From assembly GCA_037951105.1 (NCBI GenBank), contig JBAMJV010008229.1, forward strand, positions 25,414 through 89,413: DNA of 64,000 nt. The letters run 5' to 3'. A program made the translations under genes and the position numbers. Shown piece after piece: positions 33,541 to 45,744 of this stretch. The notes under the pieces are model-generated. The model did not search any database. It had not been told where the DNA came from and was given only the letters and a program-made list of their open reading frames with translations. Numbering within the stretch: position 1 is the stretch's first letter; each line of letters starts with the position of its first letter. This DNA comes from Echinarachnius parma. Lineage: Eukaryota > Echinodermata > Echinoidea > Clypeasteroida > Echinarachniidae.

Positions 33541-34189
33541 AAGGTGGGTTCCCACTGCCGATCCGATCAACTCGATCAAGCTCGATCGCCCAATCGGCAC
33601 ATTTTTACCCCCGACCAATCTCGACCAAATGCTTGATCGTCCTTAGACACGATCTCTTCCCGACCCGCTATTCGATCGTTTACGACCCACATCCGACCAT
33701 TCACGACTTCTGCACGACGTATACTTGACAACAACTCCGATCTCTACTCGATCATTCCGATGCATATACGATCCCTATACGAAATGTACTAGACCCATCT
33801 AGACCAACTGGACGTCAACACGATCTCTACACGAACTCGACTCGGGCAGGTCGACCTGCTCGTACAGGAGTCGACGATGAGTCGTGAATTCGTTGTGTTT
33901 GCAGAAGTCATTACCGACAGCCGATATTACAGTATTCGCTTTTGATCAGTATTTGAATCATCGAAGATCAAGGATCAATAATGACTTAGACTAAGATTAA
34001 TAATAATATTACGATTAAGACCCAAGACAAACGTAACACAATTTCCCTAAAAGCAGCACCCCAGAGCCATCCCGCTGAGGGTTCCCTATCACGACCGCCC
34101 CCTGCCGGAGCTATCATGGAACAAGTCCTTGCACATCTGTGCAAACAAATAAACTGCGATGTGCTATGTCGTCAAGATACTATACCCAG

Positions 34190-36705
34190 CTATACTATAC
34201 ACAAAAACATTTTAAAAACATTCCGTAAGGTCCCAAAGTTGTTAACTTCAAATGTTTTCTAACGAACAGTATACAAATATTTAAGTAACATTATAATTTT
34301 TTAGTGAATGTTTAATAATAATAATACAACATTAATAAAATGTTATTTTTAACATATTTACAATATATTAAAACAGAAATATATTTTCAGATAAATAATG
34401 TTGTGAGGATGTTTTATAAAAAACAAATGCCACTCTATTTTAAATGTTAAGACAACATTTTCCAGGAAACAAAATATGACAAACATTTGTTAAATGTTGA
34501 TTTTTCCTTTAAGAAAAAACATTAACTTCTAATGTTGATAATAAAATGTGTAATCATGCAAAAACAAAATATTATAATAGTATATAATTAAGATGTCTTG
34601 AAAACATCAACCTGATGTTTTGATAACAAAATCTAAGATTTGTTTACAATATTTAAAAAATGTTTCAACAACATAAGGACTGAATTTTTTCGATTTGTAT
34701 TTTATTCATTGTTAAACACATGTTCAATGAAATGTAAATATCACAAACATTTTAAAATGGTATTTTCTTTCCTTAAAAAACATTTACTTCTAAGTCTATA
34801 ACTGAATGTTTTTAAAAATGCAAGAGCGAAACATTCTTAAAAAATCTTTTTAATGTCCTTAACACATAAACTTGATGTTTATAATAAACATAATTTAAGT
34901 TTTTGCTACAATATTCCAAAAACGTTTCTTACAACATTACGATTAAAATGTTTTAGATTCACATTTTATGGCGTTTTAAAAGATGAGTTTACAAAATGTT
35001 TCATTTTATCACAAATTTAACATAAAAAATAGTTATATATACTGAAAAAGAAAATGTTATGAATCATGCTGTGTAATAATCGCATGACATCCTGCATTAA
35101 TGTTTAAAAGACATTTTCTAGAAAAAAGAAAATGTTATGAATCATGCTGTGTAATAATCGCATGACATCCTGCATTAATGTTTAAAAGACATTTTCTAGA
35201 AAATGTAAGTATGACAAACATTTTTTAAATGTTGATTTTTTTTTCTTAGATAAAACATTTACTACTAAAGTCATACCTTGATGTTTTTAAAATGCAAGAG
35301 CGGGACATTTTATAAACGTATATTCAAAATGTCCTTAAAAGGTAAAGACCAGTTTTGGAAACGCCCCCCCCCCCCCCTCTCAAAAAATGAAATGAAAGCT
35401 CTTATTACCAATAATGTGAAAGAATATAATTATACTAATATAGGATTATCCAGGCATAATATAGCAATGTAGGCATAGATATTATATCGCCCATACGCCA
35501 TGTACGCTACGTGTATTACGAAACACTGATTTCTTCCGATATTTCTGTATTTAACGATGCTTAGGTTCAGATTTTTACCACAAAAGCCCTATTTCAATAC
35601 ATATTCAACAATAACGATCAATATAAATTAGATGTATTCGGCTACTTTCCCGAAACTGGACTTGGGCTTTAAAGCAGAAACTTGATGTTATATTGACATA
35701 ATCAAAGATTATGCTAAAATATTCCAATAACGTTTAAACAACATTACGATCATGTTTTAGATTCAAATTTATGACGTTTAAACGATGATTTTACAAAATG
35801 TTTCATTTTATCACAAATTTAAAGGGGTAGTTTAGTTTTGGTAGAGAGGGCGCTGCACATAAAAAATGTTTTGTGAGGTAATGAAAAACTGAGTGTCGAA
35901 TTTGGGAGAACATGCAATTATAATGGCAGAATGAGCTTTATTTGGTCAAAATCGACCCAGAAACGGCTAAAATATCAATAAATATATCTGATCTTATAAA
36001 TATTTGGGGCCCAAATAATTAGATGATATGTAGAAAAAAATGCTTGCACTTTTTTTAAAAATGTCAAAAGCGTTTTGTTTTTTTAAGTTGTTGATGATCT
36101 CGCTATTTAATAATTATATTAATACAACATCACATACATAATTTTGTATGAAAAATGGTTGAAACCAATGCCTTTTTAAAAAGCACCCTCTTGTGTTTTA
36201 ATTGCTCTTTTTGAATGATAACAGGCTTTTTACCTAGTCGCTTGTAATGTTGTATACCTTTCGAGCATGGTGGAGGTTTTGGCTATTAAAGTTCATCCCT
36301 ACCAAAACTAAACTACCCCTTTAACATTAAAAAAATCTCTTTATACTAAAATAGAAAAGGTCATGATTCATGATGTATAATACTCGCATGATATTCTGCA
36401 TCAATATTTAAAAGACAATTTCTAGAAAAAGTAAGGTGAGAAAATTTTTTTAAATGTTGATTTATTTCTTAAATAAAAACATTTACTACTAATGTCAATA
36501 AATTAATGTTTTTAAATGCTAGAGCGAAACATTTTATAAAAGTCTCTTTAAAATGTCCTTAATACATGAACTTGATGTTATAATGACATACTAACAGATT
36601 TAGCTACAATATTCCAATAACGTTTAAACAACATTACGATTGAAATGTTTTAGATTCTAATTTATGACGTTTAAAAGATGATTTTACAAAATGTGTCATT
36701 TGATC
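34190..36705. repeat. AT-rich long tandem repeat with ACATTTT motifs
   Basis: Diverged units recur around GCAAGAGCGAAACATT (about 34822, 35293, 36517), AACATTACGAT, and TTTTACAAAATGT followed by ATCACAAATTT (about 34985, 35790, 36685). Spacing is several hundred bases and is disturbed by insertions (about 35345-35690 and 35823-36320). A 78-bp block is duplicated exactly in tandem at about 35045-35200. Confidence 0.7.
35823..36320. mobile_element. TTAA-flanked MITE, copy B
   Basis: This 498-bp copy lies in the opposite orientation to copy A, flanked by TTAA (35819-35822 and 36321-36324). The neighbouring repeat unit at about 35010-35030 (CACAAATTTAACATAAAAAA) preserves the empty site. Confidence 0.9.
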
Positions 36706-36707
36706 AC

Positions 36708-36738
36708 AAATTCATCATCATCATAATTATCATCATCG

Positions 36739-36782
<44 letters not shown>

Positions 36783-36790
36783 GTCACCAT
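36708..36790. repeat. (TCA)n microsatellite
   Basis: About 80 bp of ATC repeat at the junction between the AT-rich core and the right CGATC-rich arm. Confidence 0.95.
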
Positions 36791-37323
36791 CATCTCACTC
36801 AATGTCAGCAGTAGTGCACACTCTACATTTAGCTCTTCGTGCTCGGGATGTGATCGAGTGCGCTCGAGTAGCAGTCAAAAAATGAGAGTAGCGGTTTAAG
36901 GAAGTCGCGTAGCGCTCGTGTAGCGGTCGAGTTGTTAATAAAAACAGATCGAACCATGATCGAGTTGATCGGGAACCAATCGTGTCGTAGTCGAGTATAG
37001 ATCGAGATGATCGGTGGAAAAAATCCATCCAGACCAAACTAGATCTCTATACGATCGTTTCCCGACCAGCTAGACCTCCACTCGATCAATACACGATCGC
37101 TGTTCGATCGCTTGCCTTCTCGACCCCTACACGAATATTTTTGACTGTCAAAAATATTCGTGTAGGGAGCGAGACCATGCCGATCAAGGTAGATCGACCC
37201 CGATCGCCCTTGCCGAGCAAGCCCGAACAGGCAAAAATATGCCAAAATAGCCTGATCGGGCTTGATCGAGTTGATCTGATCGGCAGTGGGAACCCAGCTT
37301 TACGTAGACATGTTGTAGAGAAC

Positions 37324-38935
37324 TGTGGCCATATTCATAAAAGCCCGATAGCCTATCTGTCAGCTAGGCCTTATCTCCTTGCCAAAATGCCATTTTGGAC
37401 GATAACTAGCGGGGAACTCACACAACTCGCTTGGGTGATCACCTTTGTTTTCACAAACCAGTGCACAACACACACGTGCATAGATATGTCTTTAGTAATG
37501 TGTGTAGATTTTGCACGCTGTCTATGCCCTTACCATATCGACCAATCAACGAGCGTCTAAGCCCTGTAATACAATAGCCATTTAAAATCTTCGTAGCGGG
37601 TTGCTAAATCGTAATTCAAGAAGCACTGCTAACCATACCGATAACAAGCTAACAACTCGGATGATCTAATTTTTTCATCGTGGCTGTCATGGTAACATTC
37701 CATCTGTTGCAAGGTTGTTTGACATCGCATAAAAGCGCAATTTACTCGAACGTGTGAATGAACGAATTGTTCCTTATTGTTCCAATCATAAAAGCGTCTT
37801 ATGTGTTCTACAACGTGATGCAGTAAGGGGGGGGGGGGGGGGGGGTGGGTAGTAGAACATACTTGTCTTATCTGGGGTAAACGGGGGGGGGGGGGGGGGT
37901 GGTAACTTGTGTCCAAAACAAAAAGCTTGGTATAATTCCTAAATGTAAGGGTGTTACTGTAGATATGAGCGTGAGTAGGAATTATGTTTTTTTTTTTCGG
38001 GGCGGGGGGGGGGGGGGGGGGGGGGAATCACGTGTAAGCACATGTTTTCATACCCACCCCAATGAAGTAAAACCAAATACATCTCCCTCCGCATTACGAT
38101 CAAGCTCCGCCACGCTTATAATATGATAGCATGACAAGGGAAACTATTCAATTGCAGTGAAAACAGAAACGAAATTGCATTAAATAGTATTATATATAGA
38201 TAGATTCATCAAAACAGAATTGAAATCACATAAAATCAATCCGAACTGTGAAAGTAAGCTAATATGTCACAAAAAAGGACAAATAAAGGGAAATTACTCT
38301 CCAGATAAAAACATGTAATTTAAGCTGATAAAAGATGTTATTGCTGAAGTACAAGGATGCTAGGGCAAACACGGAAACGTATGTTACTTGGGGAACTATT
38401 TTGAACTAACATCACGCTATCATAAAAAAATCTCTAATATCCCTTATTCGAATATTCCCCTTGCCATGTTCACGATCGCGCCACACGCAGAAAAACCGGG
38501 CAGATTGTTACTTGCTAGCAATTTAGAGGTACATCAGAGTACCTTTAAATGTTTGGTCCAGTGTCGCTAAAATTTGTCCTATCTGGCTTTGGTGAATAAG
38601 AAAAAATTAGCTGGGTGTTAGGTCGTCATTCAACTTCACGCCTTTGTTGTAAGTCCAACAAAGCTCTATTCAGAACGTCCCGCATAAATAGATTTCAATG
38701 CCTTTAGTCGGCACCGCTGATCTATTGTTGTAATTGTTCGCATTTCGACTAACAATGTCGTGGAATACCAAATGCTTGTGGAATTTAGACAGATGGGTTG
38801 TCATGCTAGGCCAGGCCTTGACTACGATAGCGAATTTAGCCTATCGGCCTTTTGTGAATACCAGTTAAGCCTAGCGGACATCGAAATCGTAATTTGATCA
38901 ACCAACTAGCTTATCGGGTTTTATGAATATGGCCA
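37324..38935. mobile_element. 1.6-kb IR element with GGCCATATTCATAAAA ends
   Basis: TGGCCATATTCATAAAAGCC and the inverse of TGGCCATATTCATAAAACCC bound the unit. The inner arms share CCGATAGCC and GCTAGGC-type sequence. The interior contains G-runs (about 37830, 37885 and 38005-38025) and no credible gene. Target duplication is unclear. Confidence 0.65.
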
Positions 38936-39149
38936 CTGTTGTCTTTGACCTAGTCGAAAATAACTCTCGCATTGTCCAGTCCTGTTGTTGTTCCTATTTT
39001 GTGGTTGGCGTGTGTCCAAGTATGGGCATACACGAACATTTCCGCAGGGGAGGGATGGGGCTGAGGTCTTTTGCCCTAACATAGAACCATCATTTTAACC
39101 TGTCAAACATTTTTTTTTTTTTTTTAAGAAAAAAAATGTCCCCGCCAAT

Positions 39150-39390
39150 AGGCTGCCCTAAAATAGATACGTTTTTGCCTGAACAAAAAAATTTAGGCTG
39201 CCCTAAAAGGGATACGTTTTTGCCTAAATAAGGACATATTTGTGCCCGAATATGACATAATTTTGCAAGACTGACATAATTTTGCAAGACTGACATGATT
39301 TTGCCCGAATAGGATATGTATTTGCCCGAAAATGACATAGTTTTGCCCGAATTTGATGCGCCTTTTGCCCGAATATGACTATTTTTAATC
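39150..39390. repeat. ~20-bp minisatellite, locus 3
   Basis: Units such as GACATAATTTTGCAAGACT and GACATAGTTTTGCCCGAAT, about ten degenerate copies, followed by the 130-bp sequence shared with 11385-11520. Confidence 0.8.
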
Positions 39391-39496
39391 TCACAGCCCC
39401 TAGACCCCCGCATCGTACGCATATATAATGCTTCCAAGTTCAATACAGTTCACGATAACAGGCAAATATCACTCGAATAAACATGTTGTTGGAATC

Positions 39497-39621
39497 ATTC
39501 GGCATATATTTGTATCCCCCTTTCAAATCACGTTGACGAGCCCACGCACATAATGGCTTTATTCTGCGTGGACTCGTCAACTTGATTTGATAGGGGATAC
39601 ACATTATAATTACGCCGAATG
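39497..39621. repeat. Long hairpin
   Basis: CATTCGGC..TGTATCCCC..TCAAATCA.GTTGACGAG.CCACGCA is followed, after a ~12-bp loop, by the complement. Stem ~50 bp with a few mismatches. Confidence 0.8.
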
Positions 39622-40115
39622 TTTTCGAATCACATCATATATCTCTCGCATTTGTTTCTCCGCCCTTATGCTCCTCATCTCTCCTGCGGCATTCACCAAA
39701 CTTTCATTTCACCCTTTCACCAAAATTCATAGTTATTTGCATATTCCAATGTTGCCTCAGTTTTCAACTCATCAGGAACCCCCCTTACTAAGTAACTGAC
39801 ATTAAAAGTAAATCCGAATGCACCATTATACCCCCATGCAGGCACACCGATTACATTCATATTCGGTCTTTCATCCATAATCAACAAAGGTACGAATAAC
39901 TCCAATCTTTGTTCACAAGGGAAAAACCCTTCCATTGAACTATACAAACTATTATAATTTGACAAACGGCATAATTGTCAGCAAAGTTTTGTGATAGATT
40001 GGGATATTATATGCAGTATATCGGCTCGACATGCAACCCACGTATGACCAGGAATGAACTACTGCAATATTTTTCTTACCATCCACGTAATCACATATCA
40101 TATGTAGACGGTGTC
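39609..40115 (-). pseudogene. Unidentified frameshifted coding-like relic
   Basis: On the minus strand three consecutive stretches look protein-like but lie in different frames. About 40115-39975 reads DGKKNIAVVHSWSYVGCMSS. About 39950-39730 includes MEGFFPCEQRLELFVPLLIM and VIGVPAWGYNGAFGFTFNVS. 39731-39612 reads MNFGERVNESLVNAAGEMRS and continues as a charged helix to a stop. The frames abut with small shifts, as in a decayed gene or mobile-element ORF. I recognise no family. The alternative is chance open frames, but the mixed hydrophobic and charged composition is unlike neighbouring noise. The 3' end falls in the hairpin at 39497-39621, which hints at a mobile-element origin. Confidence 0.35.
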
Positions 40116-40331
40116 ATTATAAAGCTTTTTAGTTCCGTTTTTGTTGTCATAAACGAAATAACACTGAGGAAATAGAGCTGAACATTTGAAGAAAAAAAAC
40201 ACCGACACGACCAAGGTGGGGTTTGAAAGCTCCGCTGATAGAGCGGCATGTAATTTACAACAATTTTGTCTACAAATCAATTGGCGCAATATTGTATTAG
40301 ATTTATACCAAATTCGTCCATTGGGCAATTC

Positions 40332-40744
40332 CAGCGTGACAGACGGGACATCCACTCATAACTTTATAACAGTTTTCATTGATTTGTAGGCAAATGGTTT
40401 AACATTTACAGGAGTTTTGATGCTCATGATATTTAATTGTAGTCATACTTTCAATATATATGAGTTTTATTTTGTGTGACCTCAGACATAGTTGTTAGTG
40501 AGTCATTAAAGTCAGCGTGACAGACGGGACACACTTTTACCAAGCTTTTTTCGCGACCACACTTCATTTAAAATCCCTGCTCACTGGATGATCTTACAAG
40601 GTTGCTCATGTTTGTAGGTTGTTACTTGCTTAAGGCCAGTTGTATGCCACTACTAAGGAAAATCCTTATGTTTGTCTTAGATATGAAAAAAGCAAAATAT
40701 GAGCGTGACAGACGGGACATGAAAAACGTGACAGACGGGACATG
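40332..40744. repeat. Four copies of GCGTGACAGACGGGACA
   Basis: The ~16-bp motif (A)CGTGACAGACGGGACA occurs at about 40332, 40514, 40702 and 40726 with unrelated AT-rich spacers. The motif is nearly invariant while the spacers are not. Confidence 0.85.
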
Positions 40745-40903
40745 TACAATTCCTATGGGAGAATTGGAAAATCAGTAAAATGTACAATTTTAGTCATTTT
40801 GGGACTTTTTCTGAAATAAATTGCACCCTTATTGACAACAGTAGTAGCTTAAAGATAGAAGGAGTATTAATTGTTTATATTTAAATTGATTAAGGTAGGT
40901 ACT

Positions 40904-40905
40904 AC

Positions 40906-40958
<53 letters not shown>

Positions 40959-40960
40959 CT
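40904..40960. repeat. (AGT)n microsatellite
   Basis: About 17 near-perfect GTA units. Confidence 0.95.
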
Positions 40961-41167
40961 AATCTTTGCAAATACGTAGTTATTTCGCGGCTGTCCGACT
41001 GCTACGGAATTATGCCGTTGCCAGATCGACCCTGGTCGTGGCCACTTTAATTGACGCTACTTGTTGATGCCGTCGATGTTTTTTTTTTATTCGTGTTTGA
41101 TGGCAAATTAGTAAAAATTTACATTTTCTTGCATATCTTCTTGGCAACTTGCCTTTATAAGAAGGTT

Positions 41168-41298
41168 GGTCAATTCGTATAAAGTATACAAAACGAAGCA
41201 CGCCATCTATGGTCAATTCGTATAAAGTATACAAAACGAAGCACGCCATCTATGGTCAATTCGTATAAAGTATACAAAACGAAGCACGCCATCTATGG
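41168..41298. repeat. 43-bp tandem repeat, three copies
   Basis: Units start GGTCAATTCGTATAAAGTAT at 41168, 41211 and 41254 and are essentially identical, indicating recent amplification. Confidence 0.95.
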
Positions 41299-41299
41299 A

Positions 41300-43639
41300 C
41301 GTAACGTGCGAATGAATGCATCTATAGAACTACCATCGATATAAAAATATATCGATGAGAACTACCGATTTTAGGGTGTCCAAACCGACGCTCATAAAAC
41401 CCTGCTCGCTGATCGTTTTCATGCTTTGTCTATTTTGGATGGCGGGGATATGGGCTATGTTTGCAACAAATGGTCTTCTTACTATTTCTTAGTAGTCAAG
41501 TATAGGTTGTTTAGCATGTAACCTACCAAATAAGCCCTAGTTGGCAACTTACAATTTCACGTAGCCCTCATCACCCCACCTAACGAAAACAGCTCAAATT
41601 TAAAGCTAAAATGGGTGTTATGAACATTATGTCACAAGTTAACTATAATATAAAATTAACTTGGACTTAATTTCAGAGTCCAAAGAGTGACGTTCGATGA
41701 TGTATGCATTTTTTTTGTCGCATGCTAAAGAAAAAATATCCAGGCGTGGACCATCACAGCTATACAATAAACTATATGACAATCATGATATAGTTATGCA
41801 AACACTAGGCAGTGAAGACACCGCACATAATATGATTACATTGACACACTTTAGTTGGGGGGGGGGGGGGGGGGGGGGTTGTACCTCCTTTTAAAAAAGG
41901 AACACGTACTTTCCTCCTTCCCAGAGTCCCATATTGGTAAATAAGGATAAAGAAGAAATCATTAAACAATCATTCAAACTTAGATCTCGGTGCAAGCAGC
42001 TCCGCTATAGTAAAAAAATGTTACCCCCTCTTAGACCCCCCCCCCCCCCCCCCTAACCCCGCTTTTAAACTGACCCAAAATGCTCCACTGCATGATTGTG
42101 ACGTCACGATCAAGCTGTTAGACTGAAAGGGCGTGGGAAACGATTTTGCACTTGTCCATTGTGTTGGAATAAAAGGGAGACTTTGATTTTCATAACCATT
42201 ACGCTCGAGTTAACATGCCCAGCAAGATACCAAACAGAAGAAAGGCAAACAAAGCTATTTTGCCTTGTCCCTTCCGATAAAAGAAGGAAAGGGAGACATT
42301 TTTGCTATTTTAAATGTTTACTTTTTAAGCATATAATTATTTGAAATGTCAGTATCCGTCCTCTTATCCCCTTTAGGTATAGAGATGGAACATCTAGACA
42401 GTTGTGAGAGAAATATATATCAACTTTTAATGTTTCACTAACCAATACAATCATTATCCTCAACCTAAGCTTAAACTTAATCCTAAACCTAAACGTACTC
42501 CCAAACCTAGACCTAAAACTAAACATAATGTTAACTTTCACTAATTTCGATAAAATAGCTACGCACACTTTCCTTTATAGATCAATTATCACCGGAGATA
42601 GTGTCTTGTCACTAACTCACCAATATGACTATCGAAAGAGAAGTAGTTCGATAAGAATTAGCATATAGAGGGTAAATAGAAAAGAGCCGAGTACTAAATA
42701 AGCGGAGGAAAAAGACTATATAATTTGTGAGAGGGGACAACTTGAATAGAATTAGATATATTTGCTGTTCTAATACTGCTTTAGTACTTTAAATTCTTCG
42801 AATTTTTAGTACCCGGTCATCAAACATAACTCTTTGAGATAAACAGGTAAACTCGGTCCGTCCATGAAAGTCCAAAACATCAACACAAGTTAAAACCCTT
42901 TCTTTCTCCATAATGTATTCACACAGCGTGTACTACACGAGTCCCAACATCGGAGAACAATACATTATTGTGGCTCGTTCGGGAGCGAGGAATTCAGATC
43001 GATTTGTCGAACACTTCAAATTGTTAAAGGGAGAAAATGAGCGCGGAGAATAGGGAATGTCTGACAACAATGCAGACATAACATGGATTTGCGTGCATGG
43101 GACAATGGGATGAATTCATTGAAACCTCCCGATCTTATAAGCGGCCCTTCACTTATTATTTACCTTCTTTGGCGCGCCCACTTTTATTTGTGATTGTCTG
43201 TGTAAGTTGGGAGTTGATAGCCCTCATAACTATAGCAAAAGGTCACGAAGGGTTACATATTATGTAATGTACTCTGATAATTTCCATACATTTTCATCAT
43301 AATTATAACAATATTGGTGTGAATGACATTATGGAATACATAATGCGCATTGACATCGGGGAACGTCAAAATTAAAGTATATAGTTATTATTTATTTTTT
43401 TTTTGTTTCTTAACTATTGCGTTTACAGAAAATACAATACAAACAAATTAAACTATAATATATAACTCATATACATGAACACACTCAGCTCCGTGATAAA
43501 TGTAAGATATAAACAGTCATGTATATGTGCGCCTGTTTCCCTGTGCGTGCGTGTATGCTTGTGTGTACTTGTCTACATTTGAAAGTACGTGTGCAGATGC
43601 GCATGGGGAGCACCACATTAAACTGTTCCCTACTAGATT
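41300..43639. other. Intergenic, no gene seen
   Basis: Contains a G-run (about 41859-41878), a C-run (about 42038-42053) and a stretch of degenerate CCTAAAC-like words (42456-42530). Short frames on both strands have no recognisable domain. Confidence 0.55.
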
Positions 43640-43643
43640 TTAA

Positions 43644-44751
43644 AGGGGTAGTACAGTTTTGGTAAGGCTGAACTTTAGTAACCAAAACCTGCACTCATCA
43701 AGGCGTCGATTTCTTCTCATGGTTGGGGGGGATGATCAGGGGGTTTGACCCAATGACGATGCGGAGCATCGTCCACGAGCCGCGTAGCGGCGAGGCGATT
43801 TTTTTTGGGGGCTATTTTGCTAAGGGGGGGGGTTTGACCCAATGACGATGCGGAGCATGTGGGGGGGGGGGGGGTGTCCCCTCTCCCACGGTAGGAAGCT
43901 TTTGCATTTTGGGGCTTGAAATTGTGCAATCTGGAGCATACCTAAGGCATCAATTTCACGTTTTATAAACTTGTTTCTGAGTTACCGTGTTATATATAAA
44001 CACAATTAATGAAATCAAGTTTGCAGAAAACCAAAGGGCCGATCGCACTTCTTTTGCTTATGGAGGAATGAGTAAGGACTTTCTAACATAAGACATACGA
44101 CAGTAGCCTCTTCCACAATTACATGCGCCAGTATACTCTTTTTTCTTTTTTTTTACCCTCCAAAATATTGGGGGGGATGATAATACAGGCCATCCCCCCC
44201 ACCTCAAATATTGGGGGGGGGGGGGATATATCCCCCCCATCCCCCCCGTGATCGACGCCCCTGCTGCACTGTATATTACAAACTAATATGTTTAACCCCA
44301 CCATGCTCGAAAGGTATACAAAATTACAAACGACTAAGTAAAAAGCCTGTTATCATTCAAAAAGCGCCATTAAAACACGAGCGGGCGCTCTCTAATAAGG
44401 CATTGGTTTCAACCATTTTTCATACACAATTATGCATGTGATTTTTTGTTGAAATAATGATTTAATAGAGAGATCATCAACAACTATTTAAAAACCGCTT
44501 TTGAAAATTTTTGAAAAAGTGTAAGCTTTTTTTAAATTTTTTCAAAAAATCATCGTATTTATTTGGGGCCCAAATAAATTCGATCGGATATATTTATTGA
44601 TATTTCAGCCATTTCTAAACCGATTTTGACCAAATAAAGTTTATTCTGCCATTAAAATTGCATGTTCTTTCAAATTCGACACTCAGTTTTCATTACCTCA
44701 CGAAAAAATTGTGTTGTGCAGCGCCCTCTCTACCAAAACTGAACTACCCCT
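43644..44751. mobile_element. TTAA-flanked MITE, copy C, split by an insertion
   Basis: It begins AGGGGTAGTACAGTTTTGGT and ends with the inverse of AGGGGTAGTTCAGTTTTGGT, flanked by TTAA (43640-43643 and 44752-44755). It has the same orientation as copy A. The hAT-like element 43699-44263 sits within it; outside that the sequence follows copy A, including the GGGCCC-centred palindrome at about 44570. Confidence 0.88.
43699..44263. mobile_element. hAT-like element nested in TTAA MITE copy C
   Basis: It begins CAAGGCGTCGATTTCTTCTC and ends ATCGACGCCCCTG. The flanks CTGCACTCAT and CTGCACTGTA share the first seven bases. The interior is a shortened relative of 24010-25660, with the same GACGATGCGGAGCAT and GAAGCTTTTGCATTTTGGGG modules. 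Confidence 0.8.
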
Positions 44752-44755
44752 TTAA

Positions 44756-45744
44756 AATCGCCATACAGTTAATACAAGGCCCACCAGGTTCCTGTAAGCA
44801 ATGGGTTAAGTAGCTTATTAGCCGGAGTTAACGCACTGGGAGGCACGGATTACCATAAAGCGGGTAATCCGTACATAAAAATATGTTTTTAAAGTATTAT
44901 TTCTCGGGCCCCACCCCAATATCTACACCACTGGGCACATCGGCTAAAATACACTCGTCGAGCGCTATACTAAATAGTATGCACTGATCTGATTAGGGGT
45001 TCTATAATTATGGTTTATATCAGACATTTTATTTGTCAAATGAAAATAGATTAGGTAAAAGGGACTGTTGCTTGTAAAAATGTTTCTGTTCAGTTACCGG
45101 GTATATATTTACATTAAATAGTGGTATGCATAATGCAAATGCCGTGTTAGAAAAACGAAGACATACAACTGAGTGACGTTTGTGCAGCGACGTTGCTCAG
45201 CTTATTTGGGGGCATTAAAGGGATTTTCAAGGTACTGAATTCCTCGAACAACCCTCGTTTGACATGTTTGAGCAGCTAAAAGAGGATTTATCAATTCAGC
45301 GTTTAGCTTAAAAAGCGGTAACTTTTCCGACTTCAGCATGCGAGATTTGGTATAAGACTCTTTGGTATGCATTTCATCCTCATACCTACTGTTTCCCCTT
45401 TTCATCAAGTACATAGCGCACTTTGATAATTATATGACTATATGACTATACATCATATACCACGGCCCCTAATTAGTATACTTTATATGTAATATGAATT
45501 TATCATCTAATACGCTAGCTCACTTCTCCTCTATTACCGTGTTTGTGCCCAGTTTTGAAATGTTCGTTACACTGTATGTGTATTGTGTTGTTTTCGTGTT
45601 AGTTACTGTGTCTTTTTTGGTGTGCTTTGATTCATGTGTGAGTGTTTTATGTACAGTAGGCCTATGTGTTGATATCAATTTACGTGAACGTGTGGGTTTT
45701 TTGTGCATGACATTGTTTGTGTGTTTTGTAGAGTATTTATATCC
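44756..45744. other. Intergenic, no gene seen
   Basis: A 101-codon open frame at 45494-45799 is hydrophobic, but it runs into the ACC repeat and has no recognised domain, so it is not called as a gene. Confidence 0.5.

Larger units (their letters stand above)
33541..37300. mobile_element. 3.8-kb TIR element with CGATCA-rich ends
   Basis: The ends AAGGTGGGTTCCCACTGCCG and, inverted, AAGCTGGGTTCCCACTGCCG continue for ~50 bp (ATCAACTCGATCAAGC). The subterminal regions (33550-33890 and 36840-37260) are packed with short degenerate CGATC/CGACC repeats in opposite orientations, resembling transposase-binding arrays. The core is AT-rich tandem repeat with a nested TTAA MITE. No transposase and no clear target duplication. 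Confidence 0.75.

Noticed and set aside
40200..40260. Possible tRNA-like sequence around GCTCCGCTGATAGAGCGGC
   Set aside because: A short stem is present but no A/B-box pair with correct spacing was found.
590..42055. Many G or C homopolymers of 12-28 bases
   Set aside because: Not listed as separate features: they are mostly parts of hAT-like elements, and their exact lengths may be sequencing or assembly artefacts.
42456..42530. Interstitial telomere-like CCTAAAC words
   Set aside because: Too degenerate and irregular to be a telomeric repeat tract.
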